64,000 nt of DNA from Enterobacter dykesii (GCF_008364625.2 NZ_CP126604.1:3906001-3970000), one strand, 5' to 3'. Counted from the stretch's first letter, positions 24,115 to 34,843 are shown. Numbers and translations are program-made. Notes: generated by a model from the letters alone, not told the origin.

Positions 24115-25602
24115 TTAAAGCGTCACACCACTCTTAAAGATCGCCAGCTCGCGGAAGTCGTTCTTCTCGTTACAGGTCTGCTTGCCGTTAGCAAATTCCA
24201 CGATAGTGTCCACGAACTCCGTCAGCAGCTGCGGCATGGCTTTACCGTGAATCAACTGGCCCGCATCAAAGTCGATCCAGTGCTTTTTCTTTGCCGCCAG
24301 CTCGCTGTTGGTGGCGATTTTCACCGTCGGCACAAAACCGCCGTACGGCGTGCCGCGACCGGTACTGAACAGCACCATATGGCAGCCGGCACCCGCCAGC
24401 GCGCTGGTGGCGACCGCATCGTTGCCCGGTGCGCTCAGCAGGTTCAGACCGTGCGTTTTCAGGCGCTCGCCGTAGCGCAGAACGTCGACCACCTGGCTCG
24501 CGCCCGCTTTCTGGGTGCAGCCGAGGGATTTCTCTTCCAGCGTGGTGATCCCGCCCGCTTTATTGCCCGGCGACGGGTTCTCGTAAATCGGCTGATTGTG
24601 GGCGATGAAGTACTGTTTGAAGTCGTTCACCATGGTGACGGTCTTCTCAAAGGTCTCTTCGTCGCGGCAGTGGCTCATCAGAATACGCTCCGCGCCGAAC
24701 ATTTCAGGCACTTCGGTCAGCACCGTCGTGCCGCCGTTGGCAATCACGTAATCCGAGAAGCGGCCCAGCATCGGGTTGGCAGTAATACCGGAAAGGCCAT
24801 CAGACCCGCCGCACTCCAGCCCAAACTTCAGCTCGCTCAGCTTGCCCGGCTCGCGCCTGTCGTGACGCATCACCTCATAAAGCTGGTGTAGCTGTTCAAC
24901 GCCCGCTTCCACTTCGTCGTCCTGATGCTGGCACACCATAAAGTGTACTCGCTCAGGATCGAACTCGCCCAGCGTGTCGCGGAAGGCGTCCACCTGATTG
25001 TTCTCGCAGCCCAGGCCAATCACCAGCACCGCGCCCGCGTTTGGATGACGCACCATGTTCTGCAGCATGGTGCGGGTGTTAATGTGGTCGTCACCGAGCT
25101 GGGAACAGCCGTAGGTGTGACTAAACAGATGCACGCCGTCAGTCCCTTCGGCACTGTTGGTCTCTTTCAGAAAACGCGTCTGGATCTGACGCGCGATGCC
25201 GTTGACGCAGCCGACGGTCGGGAGGATCCACAGCTCGTTGCGGATCCCCACGTCACCGTTGGCGCGACGGTAGATCTGCACCTCACGATCCGCCGCCTGA
25301 CGCTCTTCCGCGGGTAAATCAGGTTGATAGCTGTACTCGTCCAGATCGCTCAGATTGGTGCGGGTATTGTGTGAGTGAATGTATTCACCCGGCGCAATAT
25401 CCGCCAGCGCATGGCCGATGGGCAAACCGTACTTCACCACGTTCTCCCCTTTCGCAATGGGGATCAGGGCAAACTTGTGTCCACGAACGATCGCCTGACG
25501 CAGGGTGACGCTCTGGTTATCAACGGTCACCACGTCGCCTTCAGCGAGATCCGTCAGCGCGACGGCCACGTTATCCAGCGAATGGATTTTGATGTATTGC
25601 AT
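24115..25602 (-). CDS. uxaA: Altronate dehydratase UxaA
   Basis: A 495-residue iron-dependent dehydratase. It converts D-altronate to 2-keto-3-deoxy-D-gluconate in galacturonate catabolism. The N-terminal SAF-like domain is residues 1-90. The large catalytic domain has Cys motifs FSHTYGCSQLGDDH and FGLECGGSDGLSG, a layout shared with galactarate dehydratase GarD in this window. It lies 17 bases after uxaC in a uxaCA operon, as in E. coli, and is likely under ExuR. Confidence 0.96.
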   Translation of the reverse strand: MQYIKIHSLDNVAVALTDLAEGDVVTVDNQSVTLRQAIVRGHKFALIPIAKGENVVKYGLPIGHALADIAPGEYIHSHNTRTNLSDLDEYSYQPDLPAEERQAADREVQIYRRANGDVGIRNELWILPTVGCVNGIARQIQTRFLKETNSAEGTDGVHLFSHTYGCSQLGDDHINTRTMLQNMVRHPNAGAVLVIGLGCENNQVDAFRDTLGEFDPERVHFMVCQHQDDEVEAGVEQLHQLYEVMRHDRREPGKLSELKFGLECGGSDGLSGITANPMLGRFSDYVIANGGTTVLTEVPEMFGAERILMSHCRDEETFEKTVTMVNDFKQYFIAHNQPIYENPSPGNKAGGITTLEEKSLGCTQKAGASQVVDVLRYGERLKTHGLNLLSAPGNDAVATSALAGAGCHMVLFSTGRGTPYGGFVPTVKIATNSELAAKKKHWIDFDAGQLIHGKAMPQLLTEFVDTIVEFANGKQTCNEKNDFRELAIFKSGVTL

Positions 25603-25619
25603 ATCAACCTCAAACGGCC

Positions 25620-27071
<1,452 letters not shown>

Positions 27072-27243
27072 TCATATGCTGCAAAGTTATCACACCAATT
27101 TCCACCAACCGAAGCTTTTTTCGTGAGTGAGATCAATAAACGCCAACAAATAAATTACCCTCAATGGAGTAAACCCTTCTGCAGACCGCGCCAATTCTGG
27201 CTTTGCGCGCGAAGATTAATGTCCCCACAAAGAATCATACATT

Positions 27244-27259
27244 TGTGATGTCACTCACC
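27244..27259. promoter_or_regulatory. CRP site in uxaC-exuT gap
   Basis: TGTGA-TGTCAC-TCACC matches the CRP consensus TGTGA-N6-TCACA at nine of ten positions. Its centre is about 41.5 bases before a start point that would fit the -10-like TATCTT at 27281-27286, a class II arrangement for exuT. Catabolite control of exuT is known in E. coli. Confidence 0.7.
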
Positions 27260-27267
27260 TTTTAAAG

Positions 27268-27278
27268 TTGTATGACAA
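27268..27278. promoter_or_regulatory. Candidate ExuR operator at exuT
   Basis: TTGTATGACAA fits the FadR-subfamily GntR operator pattern TNGTNNNACNA and overlaps the presumed exuT core promoter. ExuR, encoded downstream, is the obvious ligand. Exact ExuR specificity was not checked. Confidence 0.5.
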
Positions 27279-27507
27279 GTTATCTTTTCGCCGTCGCAAA
27301 CACTCAGCCGACGGAATGCATTACCGGTGTGAGAGACATCGGGTTTAACGGTACGGATACCGACTTATGCACGCTTACTTATGGCAAGGTTCGGGCCGTT
27401 CCGGGACATGCTCCTGGTTACGCCCCTCCCGTTACACAACTGCTCCCGGAAACGGTTGAGAGGTTGCCGTGCTCTGGCGCGGAAATAACATAACGATGAG
27501 GTTTTAG
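27279..27507 (+). other. Long exuT 5' leader without supported gene
   Basis: About 230 bases between the presumed exuT promoter and its start codon. It includes an open frame from 27272 to 27493 (73 codons) with no recognisable domain and no good ribosome binding site. Short inverted repeats (for example CCGTT with AACGG) occur. It may be an untranslated leader with control function. I do not call a gene here. Confidence 0.35.
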
Positions 27508-28806
27508 ATGCGTAAAATTAAAGGGTTACGTTGGTATATGATCGCGCTGGTGACGTTAGGCACCGTGCTGGGCTACCTGACGCGTAACACCGTGGCAGCA
27601 GCAGCGCCAACGTTGATGGAAGAGCTGCATATCTCCACGCAGCAATACTCCTACATCATTGCCGCCTATTCCGCGGCTTATACCATCATGCAGCCTGTTG
27701 CTGGCTATGTGCTGGATATTCTCGGTACCAAAATCGGTTATGCCTTCTTCGCCATCGCCTGGGCGGTGTTCTGCGGCGCAACCGCGCTGGCAGGCAGCTG
27801 GGGTGGACTGGCGCTGGCGCGCGGTGCGGTCGGTGCGGCAGAAGCCGCGATGATCCCGGCGGGTCTGAAGGCCAGCTCCGAGTGGTTCCCGGCGAAAGAG
27901 CGTTCCATTGCCGTCGGCTACTTCAACGTGGGCTCGTCCATCGGGGCGATGATAGCGCCGCCGCTGGTGGTGTGGGCCATCGTGATGCACAGCTGGCAGA
28001 TGGCGTTCATCATCTCAGGCGTGCTGAGCTTTGCCTGGGCGATGGCGTGGCTGGTATTCTATAAACACCCGCGCGATCAGAAAAAGCTCTCTGAAGAAGA
28101 ACGCGAATACATCATTGGCGGTCAGGAAGCGCAGCATCAGACCAACAACGGCAAAAAAATGACCGTCTGGCAGATCCTGGGCACCCGTCAGTTCTGGGGT
28201 ATCGCTCTGCCGCGTTTCCTGGCTGAACCAGCCTGGGGGACCTTTAACGCGTGGATCCCGCTGTTCATGTTTAAAGTGTACGGCTTTAACCTGAAAGAGA
28301 TCGCGATGTTCGCCTGGATGCCAATGCTGTTCGCTGACCTGGGCTGTATCGTGGGCGGCTACCTGCCACCGCTGTTCCAGCGCTGGTTTGGCGTGAACCT
28401 GATTGTTTCCCGCAAAATGGTGGTGACCATGGGCGCGCTGCTGATGATTGGCCCGGGCATGATTGGCCTGTTCACCAGCCCGTACGTCGCCATTGCCCTG
28501 CTGTGCATCGGTGGCTTTGCTCACCAGTCCCTGTCGGGCGCGCTGATTACGCTCTCTTCTGACGTCTTTGGTCGTAACGAAGTGGCAACCGCCAACGGCC
28601 TGACCGGCATGGCCGCCTGGACCGCGAGCACCATGTTTGCACTGGTGGTCGGCGCGCTGGCGGATACCATCGGCTTCAGCCCGCTGTTCGCGGTGCTGGC
28701 GATCTTCGACCTGATGGGTGCGGTAGTTATCTGGACGGTGCTGAAAAGCAAATCGGCAGAGGAGCTGGCGAAAGAGTCCCTTGGCAAACCGGCTACGCAG
28801 AGTTAG
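27508..28806 (+). CDS. exuT: Hexuronate transporter ExuT
   Basis: A 432-residue MFS transporter (anion:cation symporter subfamily) importing galacturonate and glucuronate with protons. Twelve hydrophobic helices are visible. The first loop carries the motif LDILGTKIGYAFF, an MFS motif-A variant. The N-terminus MRKIKGLRWYMIALVTLGTVLGYLTRNTVA is typical. ATGAGG serves as ribosome binding site seven bases upstream. It is followed by a terminator and then by its regulator gene exuR. Confidence 0.96.
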   Translation: MRKIKGLRWYMIALVTLGTVLGYLTRNTVAAAAPTLMEELHISTQQYSYIIAAYSAAYTIMQPVAGYVLDILGTKIGYAFFAIAWAVFCGATALAGSWGGLALARGAVGAAEAAMIPAGLKASSEWFPAKERSIAVGYFNVGSSIGAMIAPPLVVWAIVMHSWQMAFIISGVLSFAWAMAWLVFYKHPRDQKKLSEEEREYIIGGQEAQHQTNNGKKMTVWQILGTRQFWGIALPRFLAEPAWGTFNAWIPLFMFKVYGFNLKEIAMFAWMPMLFADLGCIVGGYLPPLFQRWFGVNLIVSRKMVVTMGALLMIGPGMIGLFTSPYVAIALLCIGGFAHQSLSGALITLSSDVFGRNEVATANGLTGMAAWTASTMFALVVGALADTIGFSPLFAVLAIFDLMGAVVIWTVLKSKSAEELAKESLGKPATQS

Positions 28807-28824
28807 CGAAAATGCGTTTCGCCG

Positions 28825-28848
28825 AAGCCGCCTCCGGGCGGCTTTTTT
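28825..28848 (+). terminator. Terminator after exuT
   Basis: Stem AAGCCGCC / GGCGGCTT with a short loop and a run of six T, between exuT and exuR. Confidence 0.88.
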
Positions 28849-28921
28849 AATGGCAAAATCTGGAGAGTGGCACGCAAAAGTGGTATAACAAATCATCTGC
28901 CGTACCCTGCCTGGAGCGCAT

Positions 28922-29698
28922 ATGGAAATCACCGAACCACGTCGTTTGTATCAACAACTTGCTGCGGAGCTGAAAGATCGCATCGAGCAAGGGGTCTATC
29001 TTGTCGGTGATAAACTTCCCGCCGAGCGCTTTATCGCGGATGAAAAAAGCGTGAGCCGCACCGTGGTGCGTGAAGCAATTATCATGCTGGAAGTGGAAGG
29101 CTACGTTGAGGTGCGCAAAGGCTCCGGCATTCACGTGATTTCTAATCTGCCGAAACACTCTCCCGTCGCGGATGAAAGTCTTGAATTCGCCAGCTATGGC
29201 CCGTTTGAGCTGCTCCAGGCTCGCCAACTGATCGAAAGCAATATTGCTGAGTTTGCGGCGACGCAGGTGACCAAGCAGGACATCATGAAGCTGATGGAAA
29301 TCCAGGAGAATGCCCGTAAGGAAAAATGTTTCCGCGATTCAGAGTGGGATCTTCAGTTCCACGTTCAGGTCGCCCTGGCAACCCAAAATACGGCCCTGGC
29401 GGCAATCGTAGAAAAAATGTGGACTCAGCGCGTTCACAACCCGTACTGGAAAAAACTGCACGACCATATCGATTCCCGTACCGTCGACAACTGGTGCGAC
29501 GATCACGACCAAATCCTTAAGGCGCTGATTCGTAAAGATCCACATGCCGCCAAGCTGGCGATGTGGCAGCACCTGGAAAACACCAAGCAGATGCTGTTCA
29601 ACGAAACCAGCGATGACTTCGAATTTAACGCTGACCGCTATCTTTTTGCCGATAATCCTGTTGTTCATCTCGATACGGCGTCCAGTGCCTCAAAATAG
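28922..29698 (+). CDS. exuR: Hexuronate regulon repressor ExuR
   Basis: A 258-residue GntR-family (FadR/FCD subfamily) regulator. The winged helix lies at 1-75 ([23 protein letters not shown]). The FCD ligand domain follows, with the metal-site histidine regions [11 protein letters not shown] and [12 protein letters not shown]. It represses exuT, uxaCA and related genes until galacturonate or glucuronate derivatives bind. Length is identical to E. coli ExuR. Confidence 0.96.
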   Translation: MEITEPRRLYQQLAAELKDRIEQGVYLVGDKLPAERFIADEKSVSRTVVREAIIMLEVEGYVEVRKGSGIHVISNLPKHSPVADESLEFASYGPFELLQARQLIESNIAEFAATQVTKQDIMKLMEIQENARKEKCFRDSEWDLQFHVQVALATQNTALAAIVEKMWTQRVHNPYWKKLHDHIDSRTVDNWCDDHDQILKALIRKDPHAAKLAMWQHLENTKQMLFNETSDDFEFNADRYLFADNPVVHLDTASSASK

Positions 29699-30042
29699 AT
29701 GACCTTTCTGCTGGCAGGCGCTACGTTGCGCCTTCCGGCTTCAGTGGGTAAGCAAAACATATATAGTGTCAGCCTTTGTAAATCCCCTCGCTCACTTCCT
29801 GGGCTTACGCCAAAATCAACTCACGCCTGCAAATTCTGTGACGCAGAACGTTGGGCTTTGTTACAATTGGATTCAATTCCTTATTTTGTAAGTTAGTGCT
29901 TGCTAACCAGCCAATTAACAGGGAACAGTGTTGGCCACACCGCAATGTGTCCGCGAGCGACCATAATGAAATCACAACAATGTCGCCGTGCTGTTTGTCC
30001 CGGATAACAGGCGTGACGTTAACCGATTTCCAGGAACACTGA
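29699..30042. other. exuR-yqjA intergenic region
   Basis: 344 bases without a convincing gene. A REP-like palindrome (GGCGCTACGTTGCGCC, 29717-29732) lies just after exuR. The rest is AT-rich and should hold the yqjA promoter. In E. coli yqjA responds to the Cpx envelope stress system; I could not identify a clear tandem GTAAA CpxR box. Confidence 0.5.
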
Positions 30043-30705
30043 ATGGAACTTTTGACCCAACTACTGCATGCCCTCTGGGCGCAGGATTTTGAAACGCTGG
30101 CCAACCCTTCCATGATTGGCATGCTCTATTTCGTCTTGTTTATGATCCTGTTCCTTGAGAACGGCTTGCTGCCTGCTGCCTTCCTGCCCGGTGACAGTTT
30201 GCTGGTGCTTGTCGGCGTGCTTTGCGCCAAAGGGGCGATGGCGTTTCCACAAACCATTTTATTACTGACCGTTGCGGCCAGCCTCGGCTGCTGGGTGAGC
30301 TATATTCAGGGACGATGGCTGGGCAATACCCGGATCGTCCAGAACTGGCTCTCTCATCTTCCCGCACATTATCACCAGCGGGCGCACCACCTTTTCCACA
30401 AGCACGGGCTTTCCGCACTGCTGATTGGCCGCTTTATCGCCTTTGTTCGCACCCTGTTGCCGACCATTGCCGGTCTGTCAGGGTTGAGCAGCGCCCGCTT
30501 CCAGTTCTTTAACTGGATGAGCGGCCTGTTATGGGTGCTTATTCTGACGACGCTGGGCTATGCGCTGGGGAAAACCCCGGTCTTCATGAAATATGAAGAC
30601 CAGCTGATGTCCTGCCTGATGCTGCTGCCCGTTGTGCTGCTGGTCTTCGGCCTGATTGGCTCACTGGTCGTGCTGTGGAAAAAGAAATACGGAGCCAGAG
30701 GCTAA
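30043..30705 (+). CDS. yqjA: DedA-family membrane protein YqjA
   Basis: A 220-residue inner-membrane protein of the DedA/SNARE-associated (VTT) family, implicated in undecaprenyl phosphate recycling and pH/osmotic tolerance. The family motifs [12 protein letters not shown] at about 47-58 and the charged [17 protein letters not shown] at about 130-146 are present, including the essential Asp and Arg residues. Length matches E. coli YqjA. The next start, mzrA, is two bases after its stop, so the pair form an operon. Confidence 0.95.
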   Translation: MELLTQLLHALWAQDFETLANPSMIGMLYFVLFMILFLENGLLPAAFLPGDSLLVLVGVLCAKGAMAFPQTILLLTVAASLGCWVSYIQGRWLGNTRIVQNWLSHLPAHYHQRAHHLFHKHGLSALLIGRFIAFVRTLLPTIAGLSGLSSARFQFFNWMSGLLWVLILTTLGYALGKTPVFMKYEDQLMSCLMLLPVVLLVFGLIGSLVVLWKKKYGARG

Positions 30706-30707
30706 CG

Positions 30708-31091
30708 ATGGCTATCTCACCGCTCGCCCTGCGCCGTTTTGCCGTTGCCGTGATTACGCTGATCGTCCTCAGCGCCATGCTGCTGGCATGGAGCGCGCTT
30801 TCGCATCAGGAATCGACGCTGGCCATCCGCCCGGTAAACCAGGGTGCCAGCGTGCCTGACGGTTTTTCTGTCTGGCATCATCTGGACGCGAACGGGATCC
30901 GCTTCAAGAGCATTACCCCGCAGGATGACGTTTTACTGATCAAGTTTGATTCCCGTGCGCAAAGTGCCGCCGCGAAAGTGGTTCTCGACCGTACGTTGCC
31001 GCACGGGTATATCATTGCCCAGCAGGAAGATGAGAGTCAGCCAGCTGCCTGGCTCTCATTGATTCGCGATACGTCGCATCGGTTCGGATAA
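30708..31091 (+). CDS. mzrA: EnvZ/OmpR modulator MzrA
   Basis: A 127-residue bitopic inner-membrane protein (formerly YqjB/EcfM). One helix at about 10-28 is followed by a periplasmic domain ([20 protein letters not shown] ... SHRFG). In E. coli it links the Cpx response to EnvZ/OmpR by interacting with EnvZ. The ATG at 30708 gives exactly the E. coli length; an in-frame upstream ATG lies inside yqjA. The C-terminal half is well conserved while the N-terminal helix has diverged. Confidence 0.93.
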   Translation: MAISPLALRRFAVAVITLIVLSAMLLAWSALSHQESTLAIRPVNQGASVPDGFSVWHHLDANGIRFKSITPQDDVLLIKFDSRAQSAAAKVVLDRTLPHGYIIAQQEDESQPAAWLSLIRDTSHRFG

Positions 31092-31233
31092 CTTCCAGGA
31101 TTCCGAATCTTTTCACTCACTTTGGTGAATCCCCCGTTTACTTACTATGCTTAAGTACGTGGAGCACCCCTCAATGTACTCCGCATAACTTTGGATAGCG
31201 GCTTATGCCGCCACACAATGGAAGGTTTCGATA

Positions 31234-31602
31234 ATGAAATTCCGCATGACTCTGGCTCTGGCCCTTTTTTCTTTAAGCACAGCATCCTTCGCAAACTCTC
31301 TCTGTCATGAGAAAGAACAGGATATTCAGCGTGAGATCGGTTATGCCGAAAAGCATAACAATCAGCACCGTGTTGATGGTCTTAAAAAAGCGCTTAGCGA
31401 AGTGAAAGCGAACTGTTCAGACAGCAAGCTTCGTGCCGACCACCAGAAGAAAATCGCTGAACAGAAGGACGAGATAGCCGAGCGCCGTCGCGACCTGCAG
31501 GAAGCGAAAGAGAAAGGGGATGCGGAAAAAATTGCCAAGCGCGAGAAGAAGTTGAAAGAAGCGCAGGATGACCTGAAAGCGCTGGAAGCTCGCGATTATT
31601 GA
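31234..31602 (+). CDS. yqjC: DUF1090 periplasmic protein YqjC
   Basis: A 122-residue exported protein. The signal peptide is about residues 1-20 (MKFRMTLALALFSLSTASFA). The rest is highly charged and predicted as a long coiled coil (KKIAEQKDEIAERRRDLQEA). Two Cys residues (CHEKE and ANCSDS) may form a disulfide. Function unknown. It opens the yqjCDEK gene set, with a 142-base gap before it that probably holds the promoter. Confidence 0.93.
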   Translation: MKFRMTLALALFSLSTASFANSLCHEKEQDIQREIGYAEKHNNQHRVDGLKKALSEVKANCSDSKLRADHQKKIAEQKDEIAERRRDLQEAKEKGDAEKIAKREKKLKEAQDDLKALEARDY

Positions 31603-31633
31603 GTTAACGGAAATCTCAACAGGAGAGAGAATC

Positions 31634-31939
31634 ATGTCAAAAGATACGACGTCTGAACATCTGCGCGCTGAACTGAAATCCCTGGCCGATACCCTTGAAG
31701 AGGTGCTGAACTCCTCTGCTGACAAGTCAAAAGAAGAGGTCAGCAAGCTGCGCAGCAAGGCGGAGCAGGCGCTGAAAGAGAGCCGTTATCGCCTGGGTGA
31801 AACCGGTGATGCGCTGGCGAAACAGACCCGCGAAGCGGCTGCCCGCGCGGACGAATATGTGCGTGATAATCCATGGACGGGTGTAGGGATTGGTGCCGCA
31901 GTGGGTGTGGTACTGGGTGTCCTTCTGACGCGTCGTTGA
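31634..31939 (+). CDS. yqjD: ElaB/YqjD-family tail-anchored protein YqjD
   Basis: A 101-residue DUF883 protein. An amphipathic, charged helical N-terminal part is followed by one C-terminal membrane anchor (TGVGIGAAVGVVLGVLL) and a TRR end. In E. coli YqjD binds stationary-phase ribosomes at the inner membrane and is RpoS-dependent. It has a strong AGGAGAG ribosome binding site. It lies between yqjC and yqjE. Confidence 0.94.
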   Translation: MSKDTTSEHLRAELKSLADTLEEVLNSSADKSKEEVSKLRSKAEQALKESRYRLGETGDALAKQTREAAARADEYVRDNPWTGVGIGAAVGVVLGVLLTRR

Positions 31940-31940
31940 T

Positions 31941-32339
31941 ATGGAAGATCCTCGTCACGCACAAGGGCCTGCTAACAACGTCCTCGGCATCGGCCAGCGT
32001 ATTTTAACGACGCTGGTCGGGATTGCCGAAACGCGCGTCCGGCTGGCAGTGGTCGAGCTGGAAGAGGAGAAAGCGAACCTCTTCCAGATGCTGCTGATGC
32101 TCGGACTGACCATGCTCTTCGCCGCGTTTGGTCTGATGAGCCTGATGGTGTTAATCATCTGGGCCATTGACCCGCAGTATCGTCTTAACGCGATGATTGC
32201 CACCACCGTCGTTCTGCTGGTCGCAGCGTTGATAGGCGGTATCTGGACGCTGCGTAAAGCGCGCAAGTCCACTTTCCTTCGCCATACGCGTCAGGAGCTG
32301 GCGAACGATCGCGCTCTGCTGGAGGATGACAAGCCGTGA
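31941..32339 (+). CDS. yqjE: Phage holin-like family membrane protein YqjE
   Basis: A 132-residue protein with two hydrophobic helices (about 50-75 and 84-106) in the holin-X/YqjE family. Charged regions flank the helices (RLAVVELEEEKANL, TLRKARKST). Function unknown; it is expressed with YqjD in E. coli. It starts one base after the yqjD stop and its stop overlaps the yqjK GTG start. Confidence 0.93.
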   Translation: MEDPRHAQGPANNVLGIGQRILTTLVGIAETRVRLAVVELEEEKANLFQMLLMLGLTMLFAAFGLMSLMVLIIWAIDPQYRLNAMIATTVVLLVAALIGGIWTLRKARKSTFLRHTRQELANDRALLEDDKP

Positions 32340-32632
32340 GCGATAAAGCGGAACGTCAGAAGCGAAAAGCGTACCTGTTAAGTCAGATCCAGCAGCAACG
32401 GCTGGATCTGTCTGCCAGCCGCCGCGACTGGATTGACGCGACGCGACGGTTTGACCGCGGCTGGAACACCTTCCTGAGCCTGCGCTCATGGGCGCTGGTC
32501 GGCAGCAGCGTGATGGCTATCTGGACGGTTCGTCATCCAAATATGCTCATCCGCTGGGCACGCCGTGGATTCGGCGCCTGGAGCGCCTGGCGTCTGGTGA
32601 AAGCCACGTTGCGACAGCAGCAGCTGCGGTGA
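32336..32632 (+). CDS. yqjK: YqjK-like protein
   Basis: A 98-residue basic protein. The N-terminal half is a charged helix (RKAYLLSQIQQQRLDLSASR); a weak hydrophobic stretch is near 52-65. It starts with GTG in a GTGA overlap with yqjE, so it is translationally coupled. Function unknown. It closes the operon, followed by a terminator. Confidence 0.9.
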   Translation: MSDKAERQKRKAYLLSQIQQQRLDLSASRRDWIDATRRFDRGWNTFLSLRSWALVGSSVMAIWTVRHPNMLIRWARRGFGAWSAWRLVKATLRQQQLR

Positions 32633-32640
32633 TAAAAGCA

Positions 32641-32670
32641 AAACGGTAACTCAGGTTACCGTTTTTTGTT
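32641..32670 (+). terminator. Terminator after yqjK
   Basis: Stem AAACGGTAAC / GTTACCGTTT with the loop TCAG, then TTTGTTTTT. Confidence 0.9.
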
Positions 32671-32675
32671 TTTGC

Positions 32676-32708
32676 GCCCTCTCCCCGTGGGAAAGGGTTG
32701 GGTGAGGG
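32676..32708. repeat. Palindromic intergenic repeat, copy 5
   Basis: CCCTCTCCCCGTGGGAAAGGG core with the arm TTGGGTGAGGG. It directly follows the yqjK terminator. Confidence 0.75.
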
Positions 32709-32883
32709 CACCAGCGCGCACGCCCTTTACTCAATATCTTTGAAGAAGATTGACAGTTTTCCTTGCTAACAATTACCACCCGCCCCGTTTATTATCCTCT
32801 CCATCGACAGCAACGCCGCGGTATCTACCCGGAATTGCAGACAAATAATGTTCAGCCGCTCATGTGGTTTCCTGGAGAGTAAA

Positions 32884-33276
32884 ATGAAAAAATTAGAAGA
32901 TGTTGGTGTACTGGTAGCGCGTATTCTGATGCCAATTCTGTTCATCGTGGCAGGTTGGGGAAAAATCACCGGTTATGCGGGTACCCAGCAGTATATGGAA
33001 GCCATGGGCGTTCCGGGGTTCCTGCTGCCGCTGACCATTCTTCTTGAGTTCGGCGGCGGCCTGGCGGTACTGTTCGGCTTCCTGACCCGTACCACCGCAC
33101 TGTTTACCGCAGGCTTCACCGTGCTGACAGCGTTCATCTTCCACAGCAACTTTGCGGAAGGCGTGAACTCTCTGATGTTCATGAAAAACCTGACCATCGC
33201 GGGTGGCTTCCTGCTGCTGGCCGTCACTGGCCCGGGCGCATACAGCATCGACCGCGTTCTGAATAAGAAATGGTAA
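32884..33276 (+). CDS. yqjF: DoxX-family membrane protein YqjF
   Basis: A 130-residue inner-membrane protein with four helices (DoxX/quinol oxidase-subunit-like). Visible segments include PILFIVAGWGKITGYAGT and LLEFGGGLAVLFGFLTRT. Its function is unresolved. In E. coli it is induced by aromatic compounds such as dinitrotoluene products through YhaJ, whose gene is also in this window. The ATG at 32884, behind GGAGAG, is preferred over one at 32848. Confidence 0.94.
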   Translation: MKKLEDVGVLVARILMPILFIVAGWGKITGYAGTQQYMEAMGVPGFLLPLTILLEFGGGLAVLFGFLTRTTALFTAGFTVLTAFIFHSNFAEGVNSLMFMKNLTIAGGFLLLAVTGPGAYSIDRVLNKKW

Positions 33277-33298
33277 GCACGCTATACTGAATGAACAC

Positions 33299-33326
33299 AA
33301 AGCGAGGAGACATCTCCTCGCTTTTG
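33299..33326 (+). terminator. Terminator-like hairpin between yqjF and yqjG
   Basis: Stem AAAGCGAGGAGA / TCTCCTCGCTTTT with a two-base centre. The T-tract is short, so part of the transcripts may continue into yqjG. Confidence 0.7.
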
Positions 33327-33346
33327 CTATCTGACGGAGGAGAAAA

Positions 33347-34333
33347 ATGGGACAACTCGTAGACGGCGTATGGCAGGATGTCTGGTATGACACCAAATCC
33401 ACCGGAGGTCGCTTCAAGCGCTCAGTTTCGGCCTTCCGTAACTGGCTGACCGCCGACGGTGCGCCGGGCCCGAGCGGCGAAGGCGGCTTCGCGGCTGAGA
33501 AAGACCGTTATCATCTTTATGTTTCGCTTGCCTGCCCGTGGGCACACCGCACGCTGATTGTGCGCAAGCTTAAAGGTCTCGAATCCTTAATTCCGGTTTC
33601 GGTCGTGAACCCGCTGATGCTGGAAAACGGCTGGACGTTTGACAGTGATTTCCCCGCGGCGACCGGCGACGATCTTTACCACCACGATTTCCTTTACCAG
33701 CTCTATCTGCGCGCCGATCCTCACTACACCGGGCGCGTTACCGTGCCGGTGCTGTGGGACAAGAAAAACCAGACGATTGTCAGCAATGAGTCTGCGGAAA
33801 TCATCCGCATGTTCAATACCGCCTTTGACGCGCACGGCGCCCGTGCCGGAGATTACTATCCGGTTGAGCTGCGTGAGAAAATTGACGAGCTGAACAGCTG
33901 GATTTACGACAACGTCAACAACGGTGTCTACAAGGCCGGTTTCGCCACCAGCCAGGAAGCGTATGACGAAGCGGTCGGAAAGGTGTTTGAATCGCTTGAG
34001 CGTCTCGAGCAGATCCTGGGCCAGCATCGCTACCTGACGGGCGATCGCCTGACGGAAGCGGATATTCGCCTGTGGACCACGCTGGTTCGCTTCGATCCGG
34101 TCTATGTCACCCACTTTAAGTGCGACAAGCACCGCATCAGCGATTACCTGAACCTGCATGGTTTCCTGCGCGACATCTACCAGATGCAAGGGATCGCCGA
34201 AACGGTCGACTTCGACCATATTCGCACCCACTATTTCCGCAGCCACAAAACCATCAACCCAACGGGCATTATCTCCATTGGGCCGTGGCAGGATCTGGAT
34301 GAACCTCACGGGCGCGACGTCCGATTTGGCTAA
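33347..34333 (+). CDS. yqjG: Glutathionyl-hydroquinone reductase YqjG
   Basis: A 328-residue Xi-class glutathione transferase (ECM4/PcpF family) that reduces glutathionyl-hydroquinones. Catalytic Cys63 sits in the motif LACPWAHRTLIV. The thioredoxin-like N-terminal domain and an all-helical C-terminal domain are complete. Length equals E. coli YqjG. Adjacent to yqjF, as in E. coli, with a strong GGAGGAG ribosome binding site. Confidence 0.96.
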   Translation: MGQLVDGVWQDVWYDTKSTGGRFKRSVSAFRNWLTADGAPGPSGEGGFAAEKDRYHLYVSLACPWAHRTLIVRKLKGLESLIPVSVVNPLMLENGWTFDSDFPAATGDDLYHHDFLYQLYLRADPHYTGRVTVPVLWDKKNQTIVSNESAEIIRMFNTAFDAHGARAGDYYPVELREKIDELNSWIYDNVNNGVYKAGFATSQEAYDEAVGKVFESLERLEQILGQHRYLTGDRLTEADIRLWTTLVRFDPVYVTHFKCDKHRISDYLNLHGFLRDIYQMQGIAETVDFDHIRTHYFRSHKTINPTGIISIGPWQDLDEPHGRDVRFG

Positions 34334-34338
34334 ATATT

Positions 34339-34364
34339 AAGGGCATCAACAGATGCCCTTTTTT
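34339..34364 (+). terminator. Terminator after yqjG
   Basis: Stem AAGGGCATC / GATGCCCTT, loop AACA, then a T-run. Confidence 0.88.
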
Positions 34365-34439
34365 AATTCACAATCTCCATCTATCCTTACCTCGATCGCT
34401 TAGAAAACAAGTGATTGACTGACTAATGAGGCAAGGAAA

Positions 34440-34805
34440 ATGGACTGGTATTTAAAAGTACTGCGTAACTACATTGGATTTGGTGGCCGCGCCCGCCGCA
34501 AAGAGTACTGGATGTTCGTTCTGGTGAACTTCGTCCTGATTATGGTGCTGGGCATCGTGGATAAAATTCTTGGCTGGGAGCGGGCTGGCGGTGAAGGCGT
34601 ACTGACCACCATCTATGGCCTGTTAGTCCTGCTGCCATCGTGGGCGGTACTGTTCCGTCGGCTGCACGATACCGATCGTTCGGCGTGGTGGTTACTGCTG
34701 CTGCTGATCCCGATTGTGGGCTGGATCGTGATTTTGATCTTCAACTGCCAGAGCGGGACGCCGGGCGAAAACCGCTTTGGTCCGGATCCTAAGATCGGCG
34801 CGTAA
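34440..34805 (+). CDS. yhaH: DUF805 membrane protein YhaH
   Basis: A 121-residue inner-membrane protein. The motif FGGRARRKEYWMFVL at about 14-28 and the RRLHDTDRSAWWLLL segment at about 77-91 are characteristic of DUF805. Three to four hydrophobic helices. Function unknown. Length matches E. coli YhaH. Confidence 0.94.
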   Translation: MDWYLKVLRNYIGFGGRARRKEYWMFVLVNFVLIMVLGIVDKILGWERAGGEGVLTTIYGLLVLLPSWAVLFRRLHDTDRSAWWLLLLLIPIVGWIVILIFNCQSGTPGENRFGPDPKIGA

Positions 34806-34812
34806 ATTACTG

Positions 34813-34843
34813 CCCGGTGGCGCTTACGCTTACCGGGCCTGTA
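34813..34843. repeat. REP-like palindrome between yhaH and yhaJ
   Basis: CCCGGTGGCGCTTACGCTTACCGGG hairpin (arms CCCGGT / ACCGGG) in the 41-base gap between the convergent genes. Same family as 5428-5458. Confidence 0.7.

Noticed and set aside
24076..24891. 271-codon open frame antisense to uxaA
   Set aside because: Shadow of a conserved gene; no family resemblance.
27272..27493. 73-codon frame in the exuT leader
   Set aside because: No good ribosome binding site and no known family; kept only as a leader observation.
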